DNA from: Paenibacillus catalpae
GTDB lineage: Bacteria > Bacillota > Bacilli > Paenibacillales > Paenibacillaceae
Direction of reading: 5' to 3'
NCBI RefSeq assembly: GCF_900112695.1
Contig: NZ_FOMT01000004.1
Location: 124,001 to 188,000 of the forward strand
Length of the DNA: 64,000 nt
Shown one piece after another: positions 37,701 through 44,555 of the stretch. The stretch's first letter is position 1; every line of letters starts with the position of its first letter. The translations under genes and the position numbers were made by a program. The notes under the pieces were generated by a model that ran no database searches, was not told the origin of the DNA, and was given only the letters and a program-made list of their open reading frames with translations.

Positions 37701-40370
37701 GTTTGTAATATTCGCTGTAAACTCGCGGTCTTCCGGGTCAACGGAAGCCGTTGCTGCCGCACTGTCTGCCGTATTGAAATGCCAGTAAGTCAGGCGGTCC
37801 AATCTGCCAAGCTCGAAGTTCCCATTGTAGACATGGTTGCCGTTAATCGGCTCTTTCACAGCATCCTCATTATAAGGATCCGGTGCATCTACTTCCTCCA
37901 GCTTCACATTGCCGATCCAGACAGGATTCGTGTTGAGACCGATATTAAGTTCAAGACGAGCGAGAACGTCGGTATCTGCTGCCATCTGGAAAGTCATGCC
38001 GTAATTCTTGAACTCGTCGGTCAAGTTAACGGACAAGACATCGGAATAAGTGCCCCAGCCGCGTTCAGCCCCGCCGCCAATCTTGGCGGACATCGTCCGG
38101 TTCGTGCTCGATTTGGCATCAAAAGACAGCTTGTAATACCTGCCTTTGCCAACCGTCACGTTCTGAATAAGCTGTACCGCGTAGTCTTGAGATCCGCCAT
38201 TTGTAATCTCGGCCTTCGCATAAGCGGTATCTCCAATAACTTCCGTTCCTATCGAACCCTCACCGTTATAGGTAGGCACATGAACAAAGTTCCATTTTTC
38301 CGCATCAAGCGTATCCGTATCCGTTGCTACTGTCTTGAAACCGTTCGCGTAATTCACATCATGCACATAGTTGCCATTGATTGCTTCTTTATGATCGGCT
38401 GGCAGAGCCTCCTGCTCAACCTTCGGTTCCTCAAGACCTTCCGTTGAATAGCCGCCCTTCTTATCGTAAACGCGGACATATTCTACTTCCATCGTACGGG
38501 CGTTGTCGTCGGTCGGCATTCTGCCGCCATCAAAGTTGCCGCCAACAGCCAGGTTCAGAATCATGTAGAAAGGTTTATCAAATGGTGCCGGATAAGCATA
38601 TTTCGCCGGTTGATCAATCCCCCAGCTGTTCCAATTGTTCTGCGTTTGATAGACTACGCCATCCACCAGCCAGCGGATTTCACCCGGCTCCCATTCAACG
38701 GCGTATACATGTTCTCCGCTAAAATCCGTACCGGCAGGGAATGTATACTTATCGCCTGTATAACGGTTTCCGGGGGCTGCCTTGCCATAATGAATCGTTC
38801 CGGAAACTTCACCAGGCAGTCTGCCTACAGCTTCCATAATGTCGATCTCACCGGAAGATGCCCACGTACCGTATTCGCTTGTTGCCGGCATCATCCAGAA
38901 GGCTGGCCAGAAGCCTTGGCCTTTCGGCAGCTTCAGCTTCGCTTCGAACTTGCCGTAAGCTTTCGTGAACGTATGCTGTGTGAAAATCCGTCCCGAGGTA
39001 TACGGCTTATTATTGCTGTTTGCTTCTTTTTTCGCGGTAATAACAAGCCTGTCGTTCTCTACCTTCATATTGTCCGCTTCATAGCTTTGCTGCTCATTAT
39101 TCCCCCAGCCGTCCAGCCCGTATTGCGAGCCCGTACCGAGCTGATAACCCCACTTATTGAGGTTCAAGCCGTTCGTATCCAGATTGCTGCCTGTTCCGTC
39201 GAACTCATCGCTCCAAACAAGCTCCCATTCATCCGGCTTTGGGGTCGTGGTTGGGGATGGCGTCGGATTCGTGCTTCCGCTGCCACTATTACTATTGCCA
39301 GCCACTTGCTTCTGCCCTTTATCCAGCTTGCTTCCATTCAACGTAGAATCAGATGAATTATTGTTCAGATGATCAATATCCGTGTTGTTGGTTTCAAGAA
39401 TCGCATTCGTATTGAGATCCATATTATTAATCCTTGAATCCTCGATCACAACCCTTACCGGCCCCTCTTTCTTATCAACAACAACATTGGGTGCTTTCAC
39501 ATTATGAAAATAAATACTATGAACACCACCGCCGCTTACATAAATGGTTCCTTTCAATTCGGAATTCTTCAGCGTGAAATCGCCTTCAGCAATTCCCGCA
39601 GTTAAGAACAGATCGCCGCCTATCGCAGCATTCTCCAGCGTTACGCCATCCGTATTCACAAGCGCATTACCCTCAAGCTTCTGAGCCTTGTACGTATCCG
39701 CTTTTGTGTATGCTTCCCCAGCCAGGCGGTCCAGCAGAACAACCGCTTCTGCACGCGTGATCGATTTGAGAGGCTGAATGGTTCCGTTAGGGAAGCCTTT
39801 CAAGTAACCTCCGCTCACTAATTGACCAAGCGGCACTTCCGCAAATGCGCCAATTTGCGCTTTATCTTCAAAGGCACTTAGCGGGTTATCCCCCGTTACT
39901 GCGGGCAGCCGGAACAGTCCTGCCGCAATCTTCGCAGCTTCCTGTCTCGTAATTGCCGCATTTGGCTTGAATGTTCCATCCGGATAACCATTAATGAAGC
40001 CTGCATGTTTGCCAATAGCAACCTGATCCGTGTACCATGCACCAGCTGCTATATCAGAGAAGCTATTGCCGCCTTTCGTCGTGAAGCCAAACAAACTGTT
40101 CATCAATTTCGTAAATTCCGCGCGTGTAATGTCCTGATCCGGCTTAAACGAACCGTCCGGGTAACTGTTAATCAGACCTTTTGAGCTCCAGTCCGTCACC
40201 TGCTGCTCCGCCCAATGCCCAGCAACATCCGGAGCAGCAGCTTCAACTGGCACTGCAGCTGTATCCGATGCTGCGAAAACCGCGGAAGGCACATAACTTA
40301 CGGCAATGACTAAGGACATTACTAACGACAACAATCTTTTTGTACTTTTTCTCTTATTTCGAGTCAACAC
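31716..40370 (-). CDS. Giant SLH-anchored protein with two GH16 beta-glucanase modules and many carbohydrate-binding modules
   Basis: 2884 aa, GTG start with GAGGGG ahead. The signal peptide ends near residue 34 (SAVFA). Three SLH domains follow (48-95, 103-155, 165-218), then a beta-rich spacer and a Ser/Thr/Pro linker. GH16 module 1 (~380-637) has the catalytic EIDIME at Glu508/Glu513 and module 2 (~1413-1677) has it at Glu1541/Glu1546. Between and after them are about eight CBM4/9-like beta-sandwiches (YNGNFELG, KNGDFSNG and similar starts), four Ig-like repeats beginning TADSTDNK or similar, and two C-terminal F5/8-type C domains. The GH16 motif pattern fits endo-beta-1,3-glucanase or lichenase. 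The whole block GH16 plus three CBMs is duplicated in tandem. A cre site lies 45 bp upstream, and the transporter and two-component genes are adjacent. Confidence 0.94.
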   Translation of the reverse strand: MLTRNKRKSTKRLLSLVMSLVIAVSYVPSAVFAASDTAAVPVEAAAPDVAGHWAEQQVTDWSSKGLINSYPDGSFKPDQDITRAEFTKLMNSLFGFTTKGGNSFSDIAAGAWYTDQVAIGKHAGFINGYPDGTFKPNAAITRQEAAKIAAGLFRLPAVTGDNPLSAFEDKAQIGAFAEVPLGQLVSGGYLKGFPNGTIQPLKSITRAEAVVLLDRLAGEAYTKADTYKAQKLEGNALVNTDGVTLENAAIGGDLFLTAGIAEGDFTLKNSELKGTIYVSGGGVHSIYFHNVKAPNVVVDKKEGPVRVVIEDSRINNMDLNTNAILETNNTDIDHLNNNSSDSTLNGSKLDKGQKQVAGNSNSGSGSTNPTPSPTTTPKPDEWELVWSDEFDGTGSNLDTNGLNLNKWGYQLGTGSQYGLDGWGNNEQQSYEADNMKVENDRLVITAKKEANSNNKPYTSGRIFTQHTFTKAYGKFEAKLKLPKGQGFWPAFWMMPATSEYGTWASSGEIDIMEAVGRLPGEVSGTIHYGKAAPGNRYTGDKYTFPAGTDFSGEHVYAVEWEPGEIRWLVDGVVYQTQNNWNSWGIDQPAKYAYPAPFDKPFYMILNLAVGGNFDGGRMPTDDNARTMEVEYVRVYDKKGGYSTEGLEEPKVEQEALPADHKEAINGNYVHDVNYANGFKTVATDTDTLDAEKWNFVHVPTYNGEGSIGTEVIGDTAYAKAEITNGGSQDYAVQLIQNVTVGKGRYYKLSFDAKSSTNRTMSAKIGGGAERGWGTYSDVLSVNLTDEFKNYGMTFQMAADTDVLARLELNIGLNTNPVWIGNVKLEEVDAPDPYNEDAVKEPINGNHVYNGNFELGRLDRLTYWHFNTADSAAATASVDPEDREFTANITNGGTGASSITLLQKGVNLIPGNDYEVKFKASAASDRTIKVGIQKQDGTNVVDPIEVNLTALSAVQTVNFNSADVEDDKAILVFMLGGNEADVTIDHVVMTRLTNNGVGDLPLADQFPLKNGDFSNGKTAWNLHVQGFYDGWDKVTGYTEEAGSMKVNVSSVGNNPWDVMMMQNDFTLRKDNTYVVSVDLKSTAEREVEIVVDNAGGRLLSKMEHLTADYQTFAYELPVTGDTLASFKVLLGKQTANPAGAHDVYVDNVRVEIKGARDKNFLLKNGYFTSGDANWSKHVQGVYDGNSKATFDFTSGRAKVNVENAGANPWDVMLYQEPLLVKKDSAYIVTFDARSTLVKTIDVIAENGTYTRYLNEKVTLGETTKSYSFEFTMPKDDTVGLKYLLGKNGDALAHDIFIDNVRFERKGAKEALGEKAPLSNDIRLASAPIVTPDVADNSLGKDITLTFAIQPGWSSSIKAISVDGTELAEADYTIATNSITIKASVFTTAGDHVIVFQASGYELGQVTQTIEAEQMWSLVWSDEFNGDAANPDTNGVDLAKWGYQEGNGSEYGVADWGNNEQQYYRKQNIAVDPETGNLVLTAKKESFNGKPYTSGRLWTSNTFTKAYGKFEARMKLPEGSGIWPAFWMMPADSEYGGWAASGEIDIMEARGRLPHEVGGTIHYGKNAPNNKATGAAYYFPEGESITGYHTYSVEWEPGEIRWYVDGNLYQTINNWNSWGADQPDKYAYPAPFDKPFYMILNLAVGGQFDGNRLPADSDLPAKMEVDYVRAYELTGRPYRTPVEPDAKDEIPANAKAIVDQDFEHGLTDITDSAQALDANYWNFLHTPDFGGAGSATVDAIGDDKFAKVSITGGGNQNYALQLIQYATITKGHAYKISFDAKASAARNISLKVGGDADNGWGAYSDNFDAALTTDLKHYEYRFLMNNDTDLAARLELNLGLHTNTVWIGNIKIEEFDAVSEQNGAKAPLGNGQHVYNGNFDLGSMDRMTYWNFETLNDADASAAIDPEGRQLEATIADGGDSPSDIKLTQKGINLLQTDSYKLTFKASAEAERSIKVSFISKDGSIVYASKDVALTTALTSQEFTFTMPVGVTDAEGQLVFGLGGNDADAAIDNVSLIRTTNNNFDFTGVDMFPLKNGDFFAGLLNWEQNSQEGGAAQFSAEEGAAKVNVTSLGNQPYSNMLIQGGMSLRKGLTYTLEFDAKASAARDLQATLENASYVRRFDSGVQSIGTDWTHFKFTVRPTADELLALKIMLGKTPGGTIGTVWFDNIVLEVENAPVKRPPTMIADSTDNLAGQEIVIPFADDADWRGAITTVSVNGAALNAAQYAITEGALTLHADVFSVDGNYPVKITASGYGDAVLAQQVFAGDGNLVLNGSFTNGTTNWESWKGADDYSSISVAGEKAQIQINYNGGLDPQWSVPYTWSTQFMQSGIKLKAGKTYELSFKASSTVNRPILVELTGYNNNQQVAFFITGDEAVYSKVLKPTADMTLTVKYLLGNVINGDQVTPDGEHTIFIDEAAVREKVSPPAVTADSTDNKLTYPIELSFTDNTAWRNEITGLTIDGTSVDASKYTVAAGKLTIDTSLFPSIKTYAIAILANGYAPAEISQEVKTNANNIAIGSTATASSGSQGAANAVDGKTATRWESASQDPQWISLDLKKLYKLDSIILNWEGAFGKTYTVQVSSAETPGDNDWTTIFTEPSGNGGIDNITLHGEEARHVRIYGTARGTQWGYSLWEVEVYGKPSNPDPVLSPGPALTADSTDNKAGNSIDVTFPGNAEWEGAVSAVKVNGTALPAGQYKVESGRITLASTVFTAAGSYNVVIEAAGYSDAAVTQVMTAADAPAVNLALNKSAVASSMQGVFLASEATDGDEGSRWGADWTANSDNHPEWIYVDLGAVETFNTLVLNWEGAYGKSLEIQVAQQGADLTSNDSWTTVHAITGQSLSGEGLKQTVNLAASAQGQYVRIYVTEKGFANYGPSLYEIEIYA

Positions 40371-40414
40371 TGTTTTCCCCTCTCAAGTGTGATCTCCAGG
40401 AAGCTCAATCATGT

Positions 40415-40428
40415 TGTTAACGTTTTCA
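40415..40428. promoter_or_regulatory. Candidate cre site (CcpA operator) upstream of the GH16 gene
   Basis: TGTTAACGTTTTCA fits every fixed position of the catabolite-responsive-element consensus TGWNANCGNTNWCA, on both strands. It is 45 bp before the start codon, which suggests glucose repression of the beta-glucanase. Confidence 0.65.
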
Positions 40429-40445
40429 GAACATCAAGCGTAAAC

Positions 40446-40521
40446 GGCTGCGCCGTCCTTAGGAGGAGCAGGATACGTTTCGCGGATGAAATATAAGCGC
40501 AGTATAGAGTAAATCTATACT
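40446..40521. repeat. Dispersed ~75-bp intergenic element, copy A
   Basis: Copy A shares ordered blocks with copy B at 53699-53771: GGCTGC, AGGAGGAGCAG, ATAC, TTTCGC, TGA, ATATAA, CAGTATAGAG and TATAC. In copy A the last block is a perfect hairpin, AGTATAGA-N5-TCTATACT. No reading frame is present. Confidence 0.7.
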
Positions 40522-40554
40522 TCCTTATATTTTGAAAAAATGAGGGCAATAGAA

Positions 40555-40584
40555 AAGGAACGCCTGGCATAAAAGGGCGTTCCT
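40555..40584 (-). terminator. Intrinsic terminator of the glucan-transport operon
   Basis: Arms AAGGAACGCC / GGGCGTTCCTT, with Ts following on the minus strand, 35 bases after the stop of the solute-binding protein gene. Confidence 0.8.
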
Positions 40585-40619
40585 TATCCTGTTGCAAGTG
40601 CTTATTGCTTACTGCTGCC

Positions 40620-42395
40620 TTATTTCGAAGCCGAAGCGTACCAATCGTTAACTTCTTTCGTCACTTGGTCGCCGCCGGATTTCTTCCAGTTCTCAACCAT
40701 TGTATCGAACGAGTCGATTGGTGCTTGACCGTAGATGATTTTGGAGAACGATTCGTTAACAAGTTTGTTGAGCAATTCGTTCTTCGATTTCATCGTTTCG
40801 GTCAGAGGACCTTGGAAGTAGTTTTTCATGCGGATATCTTTTTGATCCATTACGATTTTCATCGCTTCCAGGTTTTCCGGCTTACGAACAGCTTTTGTCT
40901 GCTCTTCGTATGGAGTCGATGGAGCTTCGCCGTTGTACAGCTTAATCATTGTATCTGCGTACAAGGAAGGCTGACGTGCGCCTTCAAATGTCAGCGAGTA
41001 GTAGATTGGCTCTACAAGATGCGTGCGGTCCGCATAGTTCGGGAACAAGTCCGGATATTTTTGCGGATCTTTCGTAATTGTACCGTCTGGCAATTTAGCC
41101 CAGTCATAACCTTCTGCGAAGCCGTTCTCGAACTCGCTGCCTTTTTGCGGGTTCGCCCAGTTATCGAAGAAGAAGTTGTAGTAACGAAGCAATGCTTCCG
41201 GATGCTCCGCTTTCTTGTTGATCAGCATCCAGCCGTTAACGGATGGGTTACCGCTTTGGGAACCAATTTTGCCGTCTGGACCGGCAGGGATTGGGTATGC
41301 TTTGTATTTAGCGCCTGGAACGTTGTTGATCAGGTCGCCAAACGGCCAGTCTGGCAGCCAGTTACGGCCTACGATTGCGCCTGCTTGACCTTTCGTGAAG
41401 AACTCGGAACCGGAAGTATCATCCTTCAGACCGGAGTCTTTCGAGATCCAGCCTTTATCCATCCAGTTTTTCAATGTGCCCAGAGCTTGCTTGGCAGCCG
41501 GATCAACCGAACCAAATGTCAGCGTACCGTCTGCCGATTTGTTCCATTGGCCAGGCATTGTGCCATAAGCGCCAAACAGCCAGCTTACGTCCGTCATCCA
41601 GTTCAGGAAGCCGTTCTTGAAGCCAAGTGCCATGCCGAATGTATCCGGTTTGCCGTTGCCGTCAGGATCTTTCGTTGTGAATGCATCCATGATGGCTTCG
41701 AGATCAGCTACTGTTTTTGGAGCTTGCAGACCGAGTTTATCCATCCAGTCCTGGCGGAGCCACAGAACCATATCATCGTTGTAGGCGTAGTCGAGAACGG
41801 GAAGTGCCATTTTCTCGCCGTCGCGAGTTACGGGAAGGAATGTGTCCGGGTTCAGAGCAGCCGCTTTCTTGTACTCATCGCCCGCGTACTTGTCGAACAG
41901 CTCGTTAACCGACATGAATTGACCGGAGTCAATCAGCATGTTAACGGTTTCCATGTCGCCGCGGTAAGTAATAACGTCAGGCATTTTTTCGCCGGAAGAC
42001 AGCATCAGACGAAGCTTCGTTTTGTATGCATCGTTTGTATCCGTTACAACCCAATCATATTTCACGTCGATACCCAGATTGTCTTTCATATACTTTTGCA
42101 AAACGTTGTTTTCCATCGTTTCGCCGGTTTTGAAGAAGTAGTTTGTACCTACGCCTTTTACCGTTGTAAGAGTAATAGGCTCCGCATATTTTTTGCCGTC
42201 CCAGCCTGTTTCGTCTACGCCGCTTTCAGCACCTGTATTGGTTGATGCTGCCGCGTTGCCGCCGGCATTTGAAGGTTTTTCGCTAGCCGGCTGATTGCCG
42301 CCGTTATTATTGTTGTTCGATCCACATGCCGCAAGGCTTGCCGCAAGTACACCAGTCAACGAAACGAGCATAAGCTTTTTCATTGAATTACGCAT
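40620..42395 (-). CDS. Extracellular solute-binding lipoprotein, predicted beta-glucan oligosaccharide importer
   Basis: 591 aa. A lipoprotein signal peptide ends in LAACGS (Cys ~24), then an Asn/Gly/Ser-rich linker (SNNNNNGGNQ) and a large type 1 solute-binding domain (MLSSGEKMPDVITYRGD; LRQDWMDKLGLQAPKT; NGWMLINKKAEHPEALLRYYN). Size matches the LipO/YtcQ class. GGGGGG lies five bases before the ATG. It follows two permease genes on the same strand across a 136-bp gap that holds a cre-like site, so it may have its own promoter. Neighbouring GH16 glucanase and two-component regulator suggest the ligand is a beta-1,3- or mixed-linkage gluco-oligosaccharide; this is inference. Confidence 0.92.
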   Translation of the reverse strand: MRNSMKKLMLVSLTGVLAASLAACGSNNNNNGGNQPASEKPSNAGGNAAASTNTGAESGVDETGWDGKKYAEPITLTTVKGVGTNYFFKTGETMENNVLQKYMKDNLGIDVKYDWVVTDTNDAYKTKLRLMLSSGEKMPDVITYRGDMETVNMLIDSGQFMSVNELFDKYAGDEYKKAAALNPDTFLPVTRDGEKMALPVLDYAYNDDMVLWLRQDWMDKLGLQAPKTVADLEAIMDAFTTKDPDGNGKPDTFGMALGFKNGFLNWMTDVSWLFGAYGTMPGQWNKSADGTLTFGSVDPAAKQALGTLKNWMDKGWISKDSGLKDDTSGSEFFTKGQAGAIVGRNWLPDWPFGDLINNVPGAKYKAYPIPAGPDGKIGSQSGNPSVNGWMLINKKAEHPEALLRYYNFFFDNWANPQKGSEFENGFAEGYDWAKLPDGTITKDPQKYPDLFPNYADRTHLVEPIYYSLTFEGARQPSLYADTMIKLYNGEAPSTPYEEQTKAVRKPENLEAMKIVMDQKDIRMKNYFQGPLTETMKSKNELLNKLVNESFSKIIYGQAPIDSFDTMVENWKKSGGDQVTKEVNDWYASASK

Positions 42396-42427
42396 TTTTT
42401 TCCCCCCGTAAAATGATTATTATAGCA

Positions 42428-42441
42428 TGAGAGCGCTTTAT
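42428..42441. promoter_or_regulatory. Possible cre-like site upstream of the solute-binding protein gene
   Basis: TGAGAGCGCTTTAT matches the core AGCGCTTT of cre but fails at the last two positions. It is 32 bp before the start codon. Confidence 0.4.
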
Positions 42442-42531
42442 TTACTCTCAAGTAATACTATAGTCTTGGTTTTTGATGTTATAAATACCATAATTTTGAG
42501 TAACATGCCAATTTATTATCTTCCTGTATGA

Positions 42532-43410
42532 TTACTCTTTTACCGCGCCAAGAACAATCCCCTTAACGAAAAACCTCTGCAGAAACGGATACACAAGGAG
42601 AACCGGAAGCATGCCGATAAAGATCTGCGCCGCCTTAACCGTACGCTGGGAGATGTTCTTCAGCTCATTTACGTCCGGGTTCAGCTTGCTGAAGTCCTGC
42701 TGTACGATAACCGTCTGCAGGAAGGTAGCAAGCGGGTAATTCCGATAATCGTTAATGTAGAGCAAAGCGTCAAACCAGGCATTCCAGTTGCCGACAATCG
42801 TAAAGAGCGACATGGTTGCCAGCGCCGGCATCGCCAGGGGAAGATAGACCCTGAACAGAATCGAGAAATGCCCCGCCCCGTCGATAAAGGCTGCTTCCTC
42901 CAGCTCCTTCGGCGTTGCGCGGAAGAAGTTCATCAAGAGAATCATGTTGAATACGGCAACGGCGCCCGGAAGAACGAGAGACCAGATCGTATTCATCATA
43001 TTAAGGTTGCGAATCACGATATAGAGCGGAATCGTGCCGCCGCTGAACCACATTGTAAACACGAAATACCAGGCGTATCTCGACCGGCTCTTGAAGGCCG
43101 TTGTATCCTTCGACAGCGCATAGCCGCCTAACGTGATAACCGCTAATGTAATCGACGCGCCAAGCGCCGTACGTCCGATAGAGATCCAAAATGCTCGGAG
43201 GAAGTTCGGGTTATTCATCGTTTTCGTATACGATTCGGTATTGAAATCTACCGGCCACATGCCGACCAAATGCGCATTCGCAGGGGCACTGGCGCTAAAG
43301 CTGATGGCCAGAATATGAACGATTGGTATAATGCACAGCAGTCCCGCGAGACTTAAAATGAGATAGTTAAAGACGGAGAATGCCCGGTAGCCTAATGTTT
43401 TCTGATACAT
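42532..43410 (-). CDS. Carbohydrate ABC transporter permease, YtcP type
   Basis: 292 aa, six membrane helices starting with FNYLILSLAGLLCIIPIVHILAISF. The EAA loop is LEEAAFIDGAGHFSILFRVYLPLAMPALA, and the end GIVLGAVKE is typical. It pairs with the LplB-type permease encoded 18 bp upstream. The protein is distinct in sequence from the YtcP-type permease at 13.9 kb, so the two transport systems are not recent duplicates. Confidence 0.93.
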   Translation of the reverse strand: MYQKTLGYRAFSVFNYLILSLAGLLCIIPIVHILAISFSASAPANAHLVGMWPVDFNTESYTKTMNNPNFLRAFWISIGRTALGASITLAVITLGGYALSKDTTAFKSRSRYAWYFVFTMWFSGGTIPLYIVIRNLNMMNTIWSLVLPGAVAVFNMILLMNFFRATPKELEEAAFIDGAGHFSILFRVYLPLAMPALATMSLFTIVGNWNAWFDALLYINDYRNYPLATFLQTVIVQQDFSKLNPDVNELKNISQRTVKAAQIFIGMLPVLLVYPFLQRFFVKGIVLGAVKE

Positions 43411-43428
43411 GTACGCAGGTACCCCTTT

Positions 43429-44400
43429 CTAGAAGATTTTATAATCCGCATATTTTTTAGCGAGCTTGTAGCCGACGATGATGAGCACGAAACCAATCAG
43501 GGATTTGAATATGCCCACCGCTGTTGCCAAGCTGTACTGCCCGTTCAAAATACCCGTCCGATAAACGAAGGTATCAATGATATCGCCTTTATCGTAGACA
43601 AGCGGATTATACAAGTTGAAGATTTGGTCGAAGCCTGCGTTCAGAATATTGCCGAGTGCAAGTGTACCCACAACGATAACGATCGGCAAAAGCGACGGTA
43701 TCGTCACATGCCAGGTTTGCTTCCAGCGCGTAGCGCCATCCACCTCTGCAGCCTCATAGAGGGAAGGATTAACCCCTGCCAGTGCTGCCAAGTAGACGAT
43801 TGTACCGTAGCCGAATTGCTGCCAAACATCGCTTAGAACCACGACGAACCGGAACCAGTCGCCGTCACCTAGGAACAGGATCGATTCTTTCATCCCGAAC
43901 CAATCATGAAGGACAGAGTTAATAATGCCATCCGACGCCAGCATGTCGTTAAGGATACCGCCCAGGAATACCCAGGAAATAAAGTAAGGCAAGTAAACTA
44001 AGGTCTGTACCGTGCGTTTGAACGGATTAAAGTTCACTTCGTTTAGCAGAAGCGCGAAGACGAACGGCACAATAATACCGCATATAATCTTGAGGCATGC
44101 GATAAAGGCCGTGTTCGTTATAACCTGCTTAATGTCCGGATAATCGAACATAAACTTGAAATGCTCAAGCCCAACCCACTTGGAATGGAAAATACCATCG
44201 TAAGGCTTATAGTCTTGAAAAGCGATTACCAATCCCCCGAGAGGCACGTACACAAAGATAAATTGCAAGATAACTGCCGGAAGCAACATGAGATGCAGCG
44301 GCCATGTCTTCTTCAGGAAACCTCTCGCTTTTGTTTTTTCGGTGTTCTCTCCGTAAACCTCATTACGGGCTATCGCCTTTGTTGTTGTCCCCATCCCCAT
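43429..44400 (-). CDS. Carbohydrate ABC transporter permease, LplB type
   Basis: 323 aa. A hydrophilic N-terminal extension of ~30 residues is followed by helix 1 (WPLHLMLLPAVILQFIFVYVPLGGLVIAFQDY) and five further helices. The EAA loop is EAAEVDGATRWKQTWHVTIPSL. It is the first gene of the glucan transport operon and diverges from the histidine kinase gene, with 155 bp between their starts. No ATPase gene is nearby, so a shared MsmX-like ATPase probably energises it. Confidence 0.93.
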   Translation of the reverse strand: MGMGTTTKAIARNEVYGENTEKTKARGFLKKTWPLHLMLLPAVILQFIFVYVPLGGLVIAFQDYKPYDGIFHSKWVGLEHFKFMFDYPDIKQVITNTAFIACLKIICGIIVPFVFALLLNEVNFNPFKRTVQTLVYLPYFISWVFLGGILNDMLASDGIINSVLHDWFGMKESILFLGDGDWFRFVVVLSDVWQQFGYGTIVYLAALAGVNPSLYEAAEVDGATRWKQTWHVTIPSLLPIVIVVGTLALGNILNAGFDQIFNLYNPLVYDKGDIIDTFVYRTGILNGQYSLATAVGIFKSLIGFVLIIVGYKLAKKYADYKIF

Positions 44401-44426
44401 TGTCCTTTCCGCATTCTTTTTGTCGA

Positions 44427-44454
44427 TTGACAGAGTTTCATCATGATGTATAGT
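44427..44454 (+). promoter_or_regulatory. Sigma-A-type promoter of the two-component operon
   Basis: A perfect TTGACA, 16 bp and TATAGT. The spacer contains the palindrome CATCATGATG (44439-44448). A TATACT on the opposite strand at 44456-44461 may be the -10 of the divergent transport operon, so both promoters lie back to back. Confidence 0.62.
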
Positions 44455-44555
44455 AAGTATAGCAATCGGGGAATCGGCAAGTCTGCGCCAATGATTTTAG
44501 AACGATACCCATTTCTTTTGTTTTCATCCACTTTGACGCGGGGAGACGGACAAGG

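Noticed and set aside
40605..42245. 546-codon open frame on the plus strand
   Set aside because: It is antisense to the solute-binding protein gene, is rich in Cys/Phe/His without any domain, and arises from codon bias of the real gene.
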